NCBI GenBank assembly: GCA_900548535.1
Contig: URLG01000059.1
Coordinates: forward strand, 1 to 16,084
Length of the DNA: 16,084 nt
Direction of reading: 5' to 3'
Source of the DNA: Candidatus Segatella intestinihominis
GTDB taxonomy: Bacteria; Bacteroidota; Bacteroidia; Bacteroidales; Bacteroidaceae
The translations under genes and the position numbers were made by a program. Shown piece by piece: positions 6,829-15,153 of the stretch; within the stretch, counting starts at the first letter, position 1, and each line of letters begins with the position of its first letter. Below the pieces are notes generated by a model. That model saw only the letters and a program-made list of their open reading frames with translations. It searched no databases and was not told where the DNA came from.

Positions 6829-7926
6829 ATGAATAATATCAAGAAGATTGTACTCACTGGCGGACCTTGCGCAGGTAAGACTACCGCCATGGTCAAGGTG
6901 ATAGAGCATTTCTCGAGCCTCGGCTATAAGGTGTTTACCATACCAGAGGTGCCTACCATGTTTACCCAGGCTGGCATGAACTACCTGACCTCCAACAAGG
7001 ATTTCTTCTTTGAGGGAGAGAAGGCTACCTTTATGACTCAGGTGGGGCTGGAGGATAGTTTCCTGCGCATGGCAGAGACAATGGACCAGCCAGTGCTCAT
7101 CGTTTGCGACCGTGGAACGATGGACATCTCCACCTATCTCACCCCTGAGTTTTGGAATCGCATCATCTCGGAGCAGGGTTATACCAACACTCAGCTACGC
7201 GAGCGCTATGACGCAGTGCTCCATTTGGTTTCGGCTGCCGATGGCGCAGAGCAGTTCTATACCACTGCCAATAATGCGCAGCGATTGGAGAAGGCTGATG
7301 AACATGGACTTCAGATAGCTCGTGAGCTGGACAAGAAGATTGTATCAGCATGGAAGGGACACCCTCACTTGAGAGTGATCAACAACCATGAGGATTTCGA
7401 CAACAAGCTGAACCGTGTGCTCAAGGAGATAAGCAATGTGCTCGGCATTCCTCAGCCAATAGAGGAGGAGAGAAAGTATATCGTGAAGCTGACGGGAGAA
7501 GTGCCAAATGCCATTGATAGCGACATCGTGCAGACTTATCTTACTGGCGACCCAGGCAGCGAGATTCGCTTGCGCCGTCGTGGTTTTGATGGCAAGTATG
7601 TGTATGTGCATACCACCAAGAAGCGCATCTCGGACAAGGAGCAGATAGAGACTGAGCGTCAGATCAATGCCAATCTCTATGAGAGCATGTTGCAGCAGGC
7701 TGATCCATATCGCCAGCGCATCCACAAGCATCGCAAGAGTTTCATCTGGAAGGGTCAGTATTTTGAGCTGGATTCTTTCTTGGAGCCAGTGAGCGACCTC
7801 ATGATACTCGAAACCAAGGGTATCGCACAGCATGAGAGCGTGAAGTTCCCTCCTTTCATTCAGGTATTGGAGGATATCACGGGCAATACAAAATACTATA
7901 ATTATAATATCGCCCTGAAGCGATAG
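6829..7926 (+). CDS. P-loop NTPase/kinase fused to a CYTH (triphosphate tunnel) domain
   Basis: 365 residues, two domains. Residues 1-205 form an AAA_28/NadR-like P-loop domain: Walker A GGPCAGKTT (11-19) and a Walker B-like VLIVCDRGTMD (89-99). Residues about 208-362 form a CYTH domain with its signature ExExK (Glu212, Glu214, Lys216) and further tunnel residues: Arg247, Arg249 and Arg250, Lys264-Lys265, Glu275, Arg302-Lys303, Glu313 and Asp315, Glu328 and Lys330. CYTH enzymes bind or cleave triphosphates with metal ions. The P-loop half suggests a small-molecule kinase or nucleotide switch. The same domain order occurs, to my knowledge, in the animal protein TTD14. The substrate is unknown; both halves look intact. 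It is cytoplasmic, monocistronic, and ends at the shared terminator at 7940-7993. Confidence 0.88.
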   Translation: MNNIKKIVLTGGPCAGKTTAMVKVIEHFSSLGYKVFTIPEVPTMFTQAGMNYLTSNKDFFFEGEKATFMTQVGLEDSFLRMAETMDQPVLIVCDRGTMDISTYLTPEFWNRIISEQGYTNTQLRERYDAVLHLVSAADGAEQFYTTANNAQRLEKADEHGLQIARELDKKIVSAWKGHPHLRVINNHEDFDNKLNRVLKEISNVLGIPQPIEEERKYIVKLTGEVPNAIDSDIVQTYLTGDPGSEIRLRRRGFDGKYVYVHTTKKRISDKEQIETERQINANLYESMLQQADPYRQRIHKHRKSFIWKGQYFELDSFLEPVSDLMILETKGIAQHESVKFPPFIQVLEDITGNTKYYNYNIALKR

Positions 7927-7939
7927 AAAAAAAAATACA

Positions 7940-7993
7940 AGCAAGAAATGCTGGGAGACTGGTTTGTTACCTGCCCTCCCAGCATTTCTTGCT
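7940..7993. terminator. bidirectional terminator hairpin between convergent genes
   Basis: A perfect 18-bp inverted repeat: AGCAAGAAATGCTGGGAG (7940-7957) and its exact complement at 7976-7993, with an 18-nt loop that can form a small inner GGT/ACC stem. On the plus strand ATTTTCCTTTT follows. On the minus strand TGTATTTTTTTTT follows, so it should stop the kinase/CYTH transcript and the tamB transcript alike. The tamB stop codon (7994-7992) lies inside the stem. Confidence 0.85.
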
Positions 7994-10900
7994 ATTTTCC
8001 TTTTGCCGGACTTTCGGCAGTTTTCTTCTTTTTCTTTTTGATGCCGAAGAGGTCGCGCCAACCATTGAAGTCTTTCTTCATGATGAGACCCAAGCCCTGG
8101 GTGTTCAGACTGTTGCGCGTAAAGTAGCGGTCGTTGGTCTGATTGTACATGCGGATGGCGAGATTGCCATTCGGATAGATGAGATAGCGAAGGTCGAAAT
8201 CGCCGATGAAGCTCTGGGTGGCGTTGGCATTGTCTCGATAGCCAAACTGACCATTGAAAAGCAGACGGTTATTGAGCAGCTTACCGCTCAGAATACCCTC
8301 ATACTCAGCATTGTTGAAACCCTCATCACCCGTAGAGATATTGGCTCCGAAGTTCCAGTTGTTGCTGTTTACCAGGCTCGAAAGCACGGTGTTGATTTGC
8401 TGAGAGATAGTACCGCTCAGAAGACTCTGCATGGCTAGCGAAGTCTGGCTCTGCTGATTGGCATTCTCGCTCATCTGGTTGTTGTTGCTCTGGGCATAGA
8501 ATCGTCCGATGCCCAAGAGATAGAGCACCTGCTGGTTCATCTCTTCCTGCGAGTTGATGACCGAGTAGATCATCTGCTTGGCATCGCTATTCACCGTTGG
8601 CATATCCATGGAGAAGTCTACCTTTGGTGCTCGTGGAGTACCCGTGATGTCCATCAAGCAGTCTACTCGGATATTGTTGCTGCTGAATGACTTACCGATA
8701 CTCAAGTCGCTCAGTGGCACTCCATTCACGGTATATTTGGCTTGCAGATTGAGCGGAGCGCTATAGGGGTTGCCACCGAAGGCGATGGTGCCGCCTGGCA
8801 TAAACTCGAAGTCCTTCTTGATCACATTCTGGATGGTGAGCTTGTACAAGCCATGGTCCACCACATAGTTGCCAAACATATCGAACGAACCCTTGTTAAA
8901 CCAGTTTGCCCTTATCACACCGTCGCCATTGAGCGTGATGTAGTCGCCGCTCTGCTCGTCCATGATGAGTTTCACGGTGAGGTTTTGGTTGGTGTTGATC
9001 AGGAAGTTGATACGCATGTCCGAAGAGAAGTCTATCTCATCTTCCACCGGAGTGAATGCCATCTGCTTGCTGATGCTATCTGCCAACTGCGGTACGATTT
9101 CATGCCAGTGGATAAAATCCTTGTCGCTGATGGCGTCTGGGCTAGCCGCATTATATACGAAGATGCTGCCAGGCTCTGGCTCAGCGTCGATGTCGATGAT
9201 GGTTTCGCCGCTCTTGCCGTGGATGCCCACCTTGCCCGTGGCATAGATGGTACCATAGAAGGTGTTGTCGCCAAACTCATGGGTGTCATAGCCCAGGAAG
9301 TTGCGCGCCTTCAGGTCTAGGTCATAGCTCAGTTTGGTGAGGTGCTTGTGGTGGATGCCACCGCTCACCACGGCTATGTTTCTGTTGCGGTCATAGAGCG
9401 TATCATTCTGTAGCTGGATGTCATCTGGAATGGCGTGGGCTCTCAGATTCTCAAATGTATAGTCGGTGTTGAGCTGCTTCATGTGCATCTTGCCATGCGC
9501 CACGATGTCGCCCACCAAGTTGATGTTTCTCAGGTCGCCCACCAAGTTGAGCTTACCGTCAGCCCAAGCGTCGATACTGTTCATAAAACTGCCACAGAAA
9601 TTCTCCATAAACTTCATGCTGGTGCCTTGCGCCTCGATGCCCAAGTCTATGTAGTTGCGCTTGGGCGATACGTAGCCATTGATCAGCGTCTGATGCTCAG
9701 GACCGTCATCGGCAGTGGCATGGATGTCGATTTGCTCCTCTTCCTTGTTGAATGCCACGGCAGCATGGAGCACACCGAGCGGACCATTCTCGAAGGTGAA
9801 GTCCTTGATGTCGAGGTTGGCGTAGGCATCTGGCTGATGGAAGATGCTCTTCACTACTGCCTTGCCCGATGCTCTTCCGGTGAAGTCGACCGAGTGGAAG
9901 TTGACGAGGTTCAGGATATATGCCACGTCCACATCCTTCAAGTCGGCGATGATACTATCCTCCTTGTTGGGGGTGGCAAGTCCGCTCACGATGACGTGCT
10001 GGTCCTTGTGGCTCACGGCAAAATGGTCTATCATCAAGTGGTTCTTGCTATATACGATGTCGCTCGGATGAACCTCCCATGGCGTGTCGCCCAGCGTGAG
10101 CCTAGATGGATGGATGGTGACATGGGCAGTGGATTCATTGTGCTCGTTCTTGAAGAACTGGGCGTGGGCATCCAGGAGCCCCTTCACTGGCAACTTAGCC
10201 GAATGGTTGTCGTAATGGAGCAGGGTGGAGAGCGTATTGTCTGCTGCCGCCGCATCCAACTGATAGGTAGGCCCCACGCTGCCCGGTATGCCCTGGCTGA
10301 TGCCAGCCTTCACCTTGAGGGTATCGCCGATGGTATGCATGTCGAGTTTGCCACCATGGAATGCGGCACCCGAGTATTCGAAGCCCGGTATGTTGGCCTG
10401 CAAGTTGACGCTGCGATGGATGTCGGAGAGCGTGCCTGCCAGGGTGATAGGCTCGCTGAGGGTGAGCGGAATGCCCAACATGCGGCGCAATATCTCGGTA
10501 GATGACACGTGAGCCTGAATGCTGAAGTTGTTCTTGGCAGAAGCCGACACCTTGCCGATACCTGGAATGGTAGGCATCTTGCTGGCTATGAGGTTGGTAC
10601 CGCTCTGCACCAGGGTGGCGTAGTCGTATTGTCCGCTCACATGGATCTCGGCAAATGGAGCCATGAGGTCCAGGTAGCTGTCCTTGCCTTGGTTCTTGGC
10701 TTCTATCTGGATATCATCGAGACTATAGGTCTTGTCTGCCATCTTCACGCCCAGGATGCTAGGCTGTAGGTGGCGGATATCGGCATTCACGGCATATTGC
10801 TTGCTCGGAATGCTGTAGTTGCCCTTTACTTGCAGATTGATGTTAGGGTCGGCGATGGAGGCAAGTCCGTCTATCAGTCCGTTGTTATAGCTGCCGTCCA

Positions 10901-12317
10901 ACCGGATGTTGCGGTAGCTGTAGTTGTTGAAGTCAAAACGTGGTATGCTGCCTCGGACTGCCAGATGCTTGGTGGTGCCATGGGCATCGAGGGTGGCAGC
11001 AAGGATGCCAAACTTCTTGTTGTCCAAGACTCTGCCCAGGTTGATGCCCTTGGTGTCGATATGGGCAGCCAGTTGCTCGCCATTTTTCTCAGCCTTCAGG
11101 TTCACCTCGCCAGCGTCCGTGCGCAGGTAGCCTTTGGTGCCAAGCTTCTTGCCTGCGCCTCCAGCTTCACCTATATAATATATATTGCCCAGGCGCAACA
11201 CCCCCTGCGGGATATTGATGCGCTTGCCCAGATTGGCTGCCACCTGCTTGATGCCGTCGGCAGAGAGCTTGAGTGTCTTGATGTCGGTTTGCCAGCGCAG
11301 GGTGCGGTCCCAGTCGGCTAACTTGCCCTTGGCATCGAGCACCACGCTGCCACTACGGGTCTTGAAGTGGAACTCGGGGATGCGGGCAGAGGTGGAAGTG
11401 CCCGAGAATTGGCAGTCCACCAAGAGTTCATCCTCAAATTTTCGGAGGGCTGGTACGAAGCAAGCCACATCCGTCAAGGTGATTCTGGAAGGCTTGATGC
11501 CACCCTCATACTGCAAACTGGAGGCTACCAACTTGCCATTCTCCACACGATAAGAGGCATGGATGGGAGAGAGCTCCAACTGGCTGTGAGGCAACTCCAA
11601 GAGGAAGTCGCGGAGCGTGGCTTGGTGCTTGTCGGCAATGAGCTTCAGGCGGAAGTTCTTTACTTCAAGTCCTGATTTATCCTTGAGCGCTATCTTCTTG
11701 ATGGCTAAGGAGATATTATCATCAGTGAGATGGTCGAGAATGAAGTGGGCGGAGAGCCCTGTCACCCCGATATGCTTAGGCGAGAACACACCCGCTACGG
11801 ATGCCACATCACGCTGATTGTAGGCGATGGCACCATGGCGAATGATGAGACTGCCTATGCGCAGGTCCAGGGGTGTATGCTTGGTGGTGTCCTTGCTGGC
11901 CAAGGAGTCGAGCACAAACTGGAAGTTGGGCTTGCTCTGCGCCGTCTGCTTGTAGAGGTTGGCTCGCAGACCGAAGAGCTGCGCCGAGTTGACTACTATC
12001 TTGCCATCCTTGAGGGGCAGGAAGTCGAGCTTGGCAGATAGGCGCGAGGCATAGATCATGCTGTCGCCACGCTGGTCGAGCATCTTCACATCGTCGATGA
12101 TGATGCGGTTGAAGAATCCCAGGTTCACCCTGCCCACGTTCACCTCCGTACCAAATTTCTTCTGGAGCGCATCCGCCACCTGAGAGCCAATGAGGGCTTG
12201 TACTGGTGGCACGTGCAACAGTACTACGAGCAAGAAATAGATGGCCACTACCGACCATATAATACCATTAATAATATGTTTAATCTGTTTCAAATGTATG
12301 CTTGTTTTGTTGTTCAA
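7992..12317 (-). CDS. tamB: TamB-like translocation and assembly module protein (AsmA-like family)
   Basis: 1441 residues. An N-terminal hydrophobic anchor lies at about 16-37, followed by the conserved VPPVQALIGSQVADALQKKF region. A very long run of short amphipathic beta repeats then gives the periplasm-spanning groove of AsmA/TamB proteins. The last 430 or so residues are the conserved TamB (DUF490) domain, with segments such as ITGTPRAPKVDFSMDMPTVN and LYLLGIGRFY. The tail is Lys-rich. Family role: moving lipids or helping outer-membrane protein assembly between the two membranes; which of these applies here is not shown. There is no in-frame ATG near the start. The anchor requires TTG at 12317 (or TTG at 12293), as an in-frame stop lies 14 codons further up. 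No TamA/BamA partner gene is adjacent. It is divergent from nqrA. Confidence 0.88.
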   Translation of the reverse strand: MNNKTSIHLKQIKHIINGIIWSVVAIYFLLVVLLHVPPVQALIGSQVADALQKKFGTEVNVGRVNLGFFNRIIIDDVKMLDQRGDSMIYASRLSAKLDFLPLKDGKIVVNSAQLFGLRANLYKQTAQSKPNFQFVLDSLASKDTTKHTPLDLRIGSLIIRHGAIAYNQRDVASVAGVFSPKHIGVTGLSAHFILDHLTDDNISLAIKKIALKDKSGLEVKNFRLKLIADKHQATLRDFLLELPHSQLELSPIHASYRVENGKLVASSLQYEGGIKPSRITLTDVACFVPALRKFEDELLVDCQFSGTSTSARIPEFHFKTRSGSVVLDAKGKLADWDRTLRWQTDIKTLKLSADGIKQVAANLGKRINIPQGVLRLGNIYYIGEAGGAGKKLGTKGYLRTDAGEVNLKAEKNGEQLAAHIDTKGINLGRVLDNKKFGILAATLDAHGTTKHLAVRGSIPRFDFNNYSYRNIRLDGSYNNGLIDGLASIADPNINLQVKGNYSIPSKQYAVNADIRHLQPSILGVKMADKTYSLDDIQIEAKNQGKDSYLDLMAPFAEIHVSGQYDYATLVQSGTNLIASKMPTIPGIGKVSASAKNNFSIQAHVSSTEILRRMLGIPLTLSEPITLAGTLSDIHRSVNLQANIPGFEYSGAAFHGGKLDMHTIGDTLKVKAGISQGIPGSVGPTYQLDAAAADNTLSTLLHYDNHSAKLPVKGLLDAHAQFFKNEHNESTAHVTIHPSRLTLGDTPWEVHPSDIVYSKNHLMIDHFAVSHKDQHVIVSGLATPNKEDSIIADLKDVDVAYILNLVNFHSVDFTGRASGKAVVKSIFHQPDAYANLDIKDFTFENGPLGVLHAAVAFNKEEEQIDIHATADDGPEHQTLINGYVSPKRNYIDLGIEAQGTSMKFMENFCGSFMNSIDAWADGKLNLVGDLRNINLVGDIVAHGKMHMKQLNTDYTFENLRAHAIPDDIQLQNDTLYDRNRNIAVVSGGIHHKHLTKLSYDLDLKARNFLGYDTHEFGDNTFYGTIYATGKVGIHGKSGETIIDIDAEPEPGSIFVYNAASPDAISDKDFIHWHEIVPQLADSISKQMAFTPVEDEIDFSSDMRINFLINTNQNLTVKLIMDEQSGDYITLNGDGVIRANWFNKGSFDMFGNYVVDHGLYKLTIQNVIKKDFEFMPGGTIAFGGNPYSAPLNLQAKYTVNGVPLSDLSIGKSFSSNNIRVDCLMDITGTPRAPKVDFSMDMPTVNSDAKQMIYSVINSQEEMNQQVLYLLGIGRFYAQSNNNQMSENANQQSQTSLAMQSLLSGTISQQINTVLSSLVNSNNWNFGANISTGDEGFNNAEYEGILSGKLLNNRLLFNGQFGYRDNANATQSFIGDFDLRYLIYPNGNLAIRMYNQTNDRYFTRNSLNTQGLGLIMKKDFNGWRDLFGIKKKKKKTAESPAKGK

Positions 12318-12412
12318 ATGATGCGTTATCCAGCGCCCGATAATGATACTTTTTTGCTATCTGCATGTATCAAATTTCGGTTTGGGTATTGCATAAACAT
12401 TAAATTTTGCCA

Positions 12413-12444
12413 CAAAATTACTTCATTTTTGTCAAAAACTCGAA
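12413..12444 (-). promoter_or_regulatory. possible tamB promoter
   Basis: The -7 match TAATTTTG (12420-12413) on the minus strand is preceded, after a 20-nt spacer, by TTCG (12444-12441), an imperfect -33. It would give a leader of about 90 nt before the TTG start. Unlike the other promoters here, its -7 box is not followed by CA. Confidence 0.4.
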
Positions 12445-12461
12445 TAAAACGCCAATTTTTC

Positions 12462-12492
12462 TTTCTTATCTTACTTTTTTTTACTATTTTTG
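12462..12492 (+). promoter_or_regulatory. nqr operon promoter
   Basis: TTTC (12462-12465), one base from TTTG, an exact 19-nt spacer and TATTTTTG (12485-12492), extended to TATTTTTGCA. The predicted start near 12499 gives a leader of about 87 nt to the nqrA ATG, containing a 14-bp direct repeat. Confidence 0.6.
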
Positions 12493-12516
12493 CAGCAAGT
12501 TTTGGAAAATTCAGTA

Positions 12517-12556
12517 AAATAGGAATATTATAGTAAGAAAATAAATAGGAATATTA
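12517..12556. repeat. 14-bp direct repeat in the nqrA leader
   Basis: AAATAGGAATATTA occurs at 12517-12530 and again at 12543-12556, with a 26-bp period, just downstream of the predicted nqr start site. The position would suit a regulator bound to two sites, or an RNA element. Nothing in the sequence says which, and the region is AT-rich. Confidence 0.5.
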
Positions 12557-12585
12557 AATCAGTTTTTAAATATTAATATGTAGTT

Positions 12586-13941
12586 ATGGCAAATGTAATT
12601 AAGTTACGTAAAGGCTTGGACATTAACCTAGCGGGTAAGGCTTCCAAGGATGTTACGCTGAAGGTGGCTCAGACCGACGAGTACGCGCTCGTGCCTGAGG
12701 CTTTCGTGGGCGTTACACCTAAGGTAGTGGTACGCGAGGGTGACCATGTCAATGCCGGAGACGCCTTGTTCGCCAACAAGGCTTGCCCAGATGTGAAGTT
12801 TGCCTCACCAGTGAGCGGTACCGTTACTGCCATTGAGAGAGGTGAGCGTCGCAAGGTGCTCTGCGTAAAGGTGAAGGCCGACGCAGTGCAGACTTCTACC
12901 GATTTCGGCAAGAAGAATGTAGAAACTATGGATGGTGCAGCAGTAAAGCAGGCTTTGCTCGAGGCTGGACTGTTCGGGTACATCAACCAGTTGCCTTATG
13001 CAGTGTCCACCACTCCTGACACCACGCCTAAGGCGATTTTTGTTTCTGCACTCCGCGACATGCCGCTTGCAGGTGATTTCGAGGTAGAGTTGGCAGGCAA
13101 TGAGGAGGCTTTCCAGGCAGGTCTCACAGCCCTGAGCAAAATTGCGAAAACTTATCTTGGCGTGGGTGTTGACCAGCAGAGTGCTGCTTTGAGCAATGCC
13201 AAGAATGTAGAGTTGAATGTTTTTGATGGTCCTTGCCCAGCTGGTAATGTGGGCGTTCAGGTCAACAACATCGACCCTGTTAACAAGGGTGAGGTGGTAT
13301 GGACCGTGGATCCATCAGTAGTTATCTTCTTCGGTCGTCTGTTCTTGACTGGCAAGGTGAACCTGCACAAGGTGATTGCCGTAGCTGGTAGCGAGATCAA
13401 GACCCCTGGCTATGCCGACGTATTGGTAGGCACACCGCTGAGCGCCATCGTGGGCGAGCAGCTGAAGCAGACCGAGCACGTGCGCCTCATCGAGGGCAAT
13501 CCGCTCACAGGTAAGAAGACCTCACAGGAGGCTTACCTCGGTGGTCATACCTCAGAGATCACAGCCATCCCAGAGGGTGACGACAATGACGAGATCTTGG
13601 GCTGGATCATGCCACGCACCAACGATTTCTCTACCTCTCGCTCTTATCTCTCTTGGCTCATGGGCAAGAAGAAGGAGTACAATCTCGATGCCCGCATCAA
13701 GGGTGGTGAGCGCCACATGATCATGAGCGGCGAGTATGACAAGGTATTGCCAATGGACATCTATGGCGAATATCTCATCAAGGCCATCATCGCTGGCGAC
13801 ATCGACAAGCAGGAGCAACTCGGCATCTATGAGGTTAGCCCAGAGGACTTTGCGGTAGCTGAGTTCGTGGATAGCTCCAAGCTCGAATTGCAGAAGATTG
13901 TACGTGAGGGATTGAACATCCTCAAGAAAGAGAACGCATAA
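12586..13941 (+). CDS. nqrA: Na+-translocating NADH:quinone reductase subunit A
   Basis: 451 residues, the usual NqrA length, without a signal peptide or membrane helices. NqrA is the peripheral cytoplasmic subunit of the six-subunit sodium pump that oxidises NADH and reduces quinone. The N-terminal IKLRKGLDINLAGKAS is characteristic, as are the biotinyl-lipoyl-like VREGDHVNAGDALF (49-62), FASPVSGTVTAIERGERRKV (72-91) and the GHTSEITAIPEG region near 320-332. Start chosen at 12586, where the family N-terminus begins. No Shine-Dalgarno. First gene of the nqr operon, 35 nt before nqrB. Its last codons and stop are duplicated just after the gene. Confidence 0.97.
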   Translation: MANVIKLRKGLDINLAGKASKDVTLKVAQTDEYALVPEAFVGVTPKVVVREGDHVNAGDALFANKACPDVKFASPVSGTVTAIERGERRKVLCVKVKADAVQTSTDFGKKNVETMDGAAVKQALLEAGLFGYINQLPYAVSTTPDTTPKAIFVSALRDMPLAGDFEVELAGNEEAFQAGLTALSKIAKTYLGVGVDQQSAALSNAKNVELNVFDGPCPAGNVGVQVNNIDPVNKGEVVWTVDPSVVIFFGRLFLTGKVNLHKVIAVAGSEIKTPGYADVLVGTPLSAIVGEQLKQTEHVRLIEGNPLTGKKTSQEAYLGGHTSEITAIPEGDDNDEILGWIMPRTNDFSTSRSYLSWLMGKKKEYNLDARIKGGERHMIMSGEYDKVLPMDIYGEYLIKAIIAGDIDKQEQLGIYEVSPEDFAVAEFVDSSKLELQKIVREGLNILKKENA

Positions 13942-13964
13942 TCTCTAGTAAGAGAACGCATAAT
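13928..13964. repeat. 15-bp direct repeat spanning the nqrA stop codon
   Basis: AAGAGAACGCATAAT lies at 13928-13942, where it encodes the last residues and stop of nqrA, and again at 13950-13964 in the nqrA-nqrB gap, a 22-bp period. It is most simply a small tandem duplication. The second copy is not in the nqrA frame and does not change either protein. Confidence 0.7.
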
Positions 13965-13976
13965 TAAAATAAAGAA

Positions 13977-15134
13977 ATGAGTGCATTAAGAAATTATCTC
14001 AACAAGATAAAGCCTAACTTCCAAGAGGGAGGTAAGCTGCACGCCTTCGAGAGCGTCTTTGATGGTTTCGAGAGCTTCCTGTATGTGCCTAACACCACAG
14101 CGAAGAGCGGAGCCAACATCCACGACGCCATCGACTCGAAGCGCATCATGAGCTTTGTGGTCATCGCCCTGATACCTGCATTGCTCTTTGGTATGTATAA
14201 TGTGGGATACCAGAATTTCAAGGCTGCGGGCACATTGGATGCCGCTAGCTTCATCGAGGTCTTCGGCTTCGGATTCTTGGCTGTCCTCCCTAAGTTGTTG
14301 GTTAGCTACATCGTGGGTCTCGGCATCGAGTTTGCCTGGGCTCAGTGGAAGCACGAGGAGATTCAGGAGGGTTACTTGGTATCAGGTATCATCATCCCGC
14401 TGATTATCCCTATCTCTACACCGCTGTGGATGCTCGCCCTGGCGTGCGCATTCGCTGTCATCTTCTGCAAGGAGATCTTCGGTGGTACGGGTATGAACAT
14501 CTTCAATGTGGCTGTAGGTGCCCGTATGTTCCTCTTCTTCTCTTACCCTCTCGCCATGAGTGGCGACAAGGTTTGGATTGCCAAGGAGAGCATCTTCGGC
14601 TTGGGCAACACACTGCCTGACGGATTCACAGCTGCCACACCTCTCGGACAGTTGGCTCAGGGCGGTATGCCTTCTGCTAGCATCTGCGATATGGTGACAG
14701 GTCTGATTCCTGGTTCCATCGGTGAGACATCAGTCATCGCCATCGCCATTGGTGCCGTTATCCTGCTCTGGACTGGCATCGCATCATGGAAGACCATGGG
14801 CTCAGTATTTGCCGGTGGCATCGTGATGGCTCTCATCTTCCAGGCTCTGGGCATGACTCCTATCGCTTGGTATGAGCACATCATCCTGGGTGGTTTCTGC
14901 TTCGGTGCCGTATTCATGGCCACCGACCCAGTGACATCTGCCCGCACCGAGAAGGGTAAGTACTTCTATGGATTCTTCATTGGCGCCATCGCCGTCATCG
15001 TACGTGTGATGAACCCAGGTTATCCAGAGGGTATGATGCTCGCTATCTTCTTCGGCAACATGTTTGCTCCGCTCATCGACTACTGCGTGGTACAGGGCAA
15101 CATCTCAAGCCGTGCTAAACGTGCTATTAAATAA
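13977..15134 (+). CDS. nqrB: Na+-translocating NADH:quinone reductase subunit B
   Basis: 385 residues, an integral membrane subunit related to RnfD. It carries a covalent FMN on Thr in the DGFxxAT motif, here DGFTAAT at 215-221, so Thr221 is the predicted flavin site; attachment needs the ApbE flavin transferase, which is not in this window. NqrB also binds riboflavin and forms part of the sodium path and quinone site. Other landmarks are FGGTGMNIFNVAVGARMF (168-185) and MATDPVTSARTEKGKYFYG (314-332). About ten hydrophobic helices are visible, with a soluble N-terminal 55 residues. It starts 35 nt after nqrA. Confidence 0.97.
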   Translation: MSALRNYLNKIKPNFQEGGKLHAFESVFDGFESFLYVPNTTAKSGANIHDAIDSKRIMSFVVIALIPALLFGMYNVGYQNFKAAGTLDAASFIEVFGFGFLAVLPKLLVSYIVGLGIEFAWAQWKHEEIQEGYLVSGIIIPLIIPISTPLWMLALACAFAVIFCKEIFGGTGMNIFNVAVGARMFLFFSYPLAMSGDKVWIAKESIFGLGNTLPDGFTAATPLGQLAQGGMPSASICDMVTGLIPGSIGETSVIAIAIGAVILLWTGIASWKTMGSVFAGGIVMALIFQALGMTPIAWYEHIILGGFCFGAVFMATDPVTSARTEKGKYFYGFFIGAIAVIVRVMNPGYPEGMMLAIFFGNMFAPLIDYCVVQGNISSRAKRAIK

Positions 15135-15137
15135 AAA

Positions 15138-15144
15138 GGGGAGG
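15138..15144 (+). promoter_or_regulatory. Shine-Dalgarno that sets the nqrC start
   Basis: GGGGAGG, 9 nt before the ATG at 15154. It supports that start over an earlier alternative start inside nqrB in the same frame and over the ATG at 15146, which is followed directly by a stop codon. Confidence 0.65.
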
Positions 15145-15153
15145 AATGTAGGT

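Noticed and set aside
9435..10505. A 356-codon open frame on the plus strand opposite tamB
   Set aside because: It is one of several long plus-strand frames across tamB, all with low-complexity His/Val/Leu-rich translations that mirror the TamB codons. No independent signal supports it.
15064..15153. Longer start for nqrC inside nqrB
   Set aside because: It would add 30 residues of nqrB-overlapping sequence before the membrane helix. The ATG at 15154 has a strong Shine-Dalgarno and gives the family's N-terminus.
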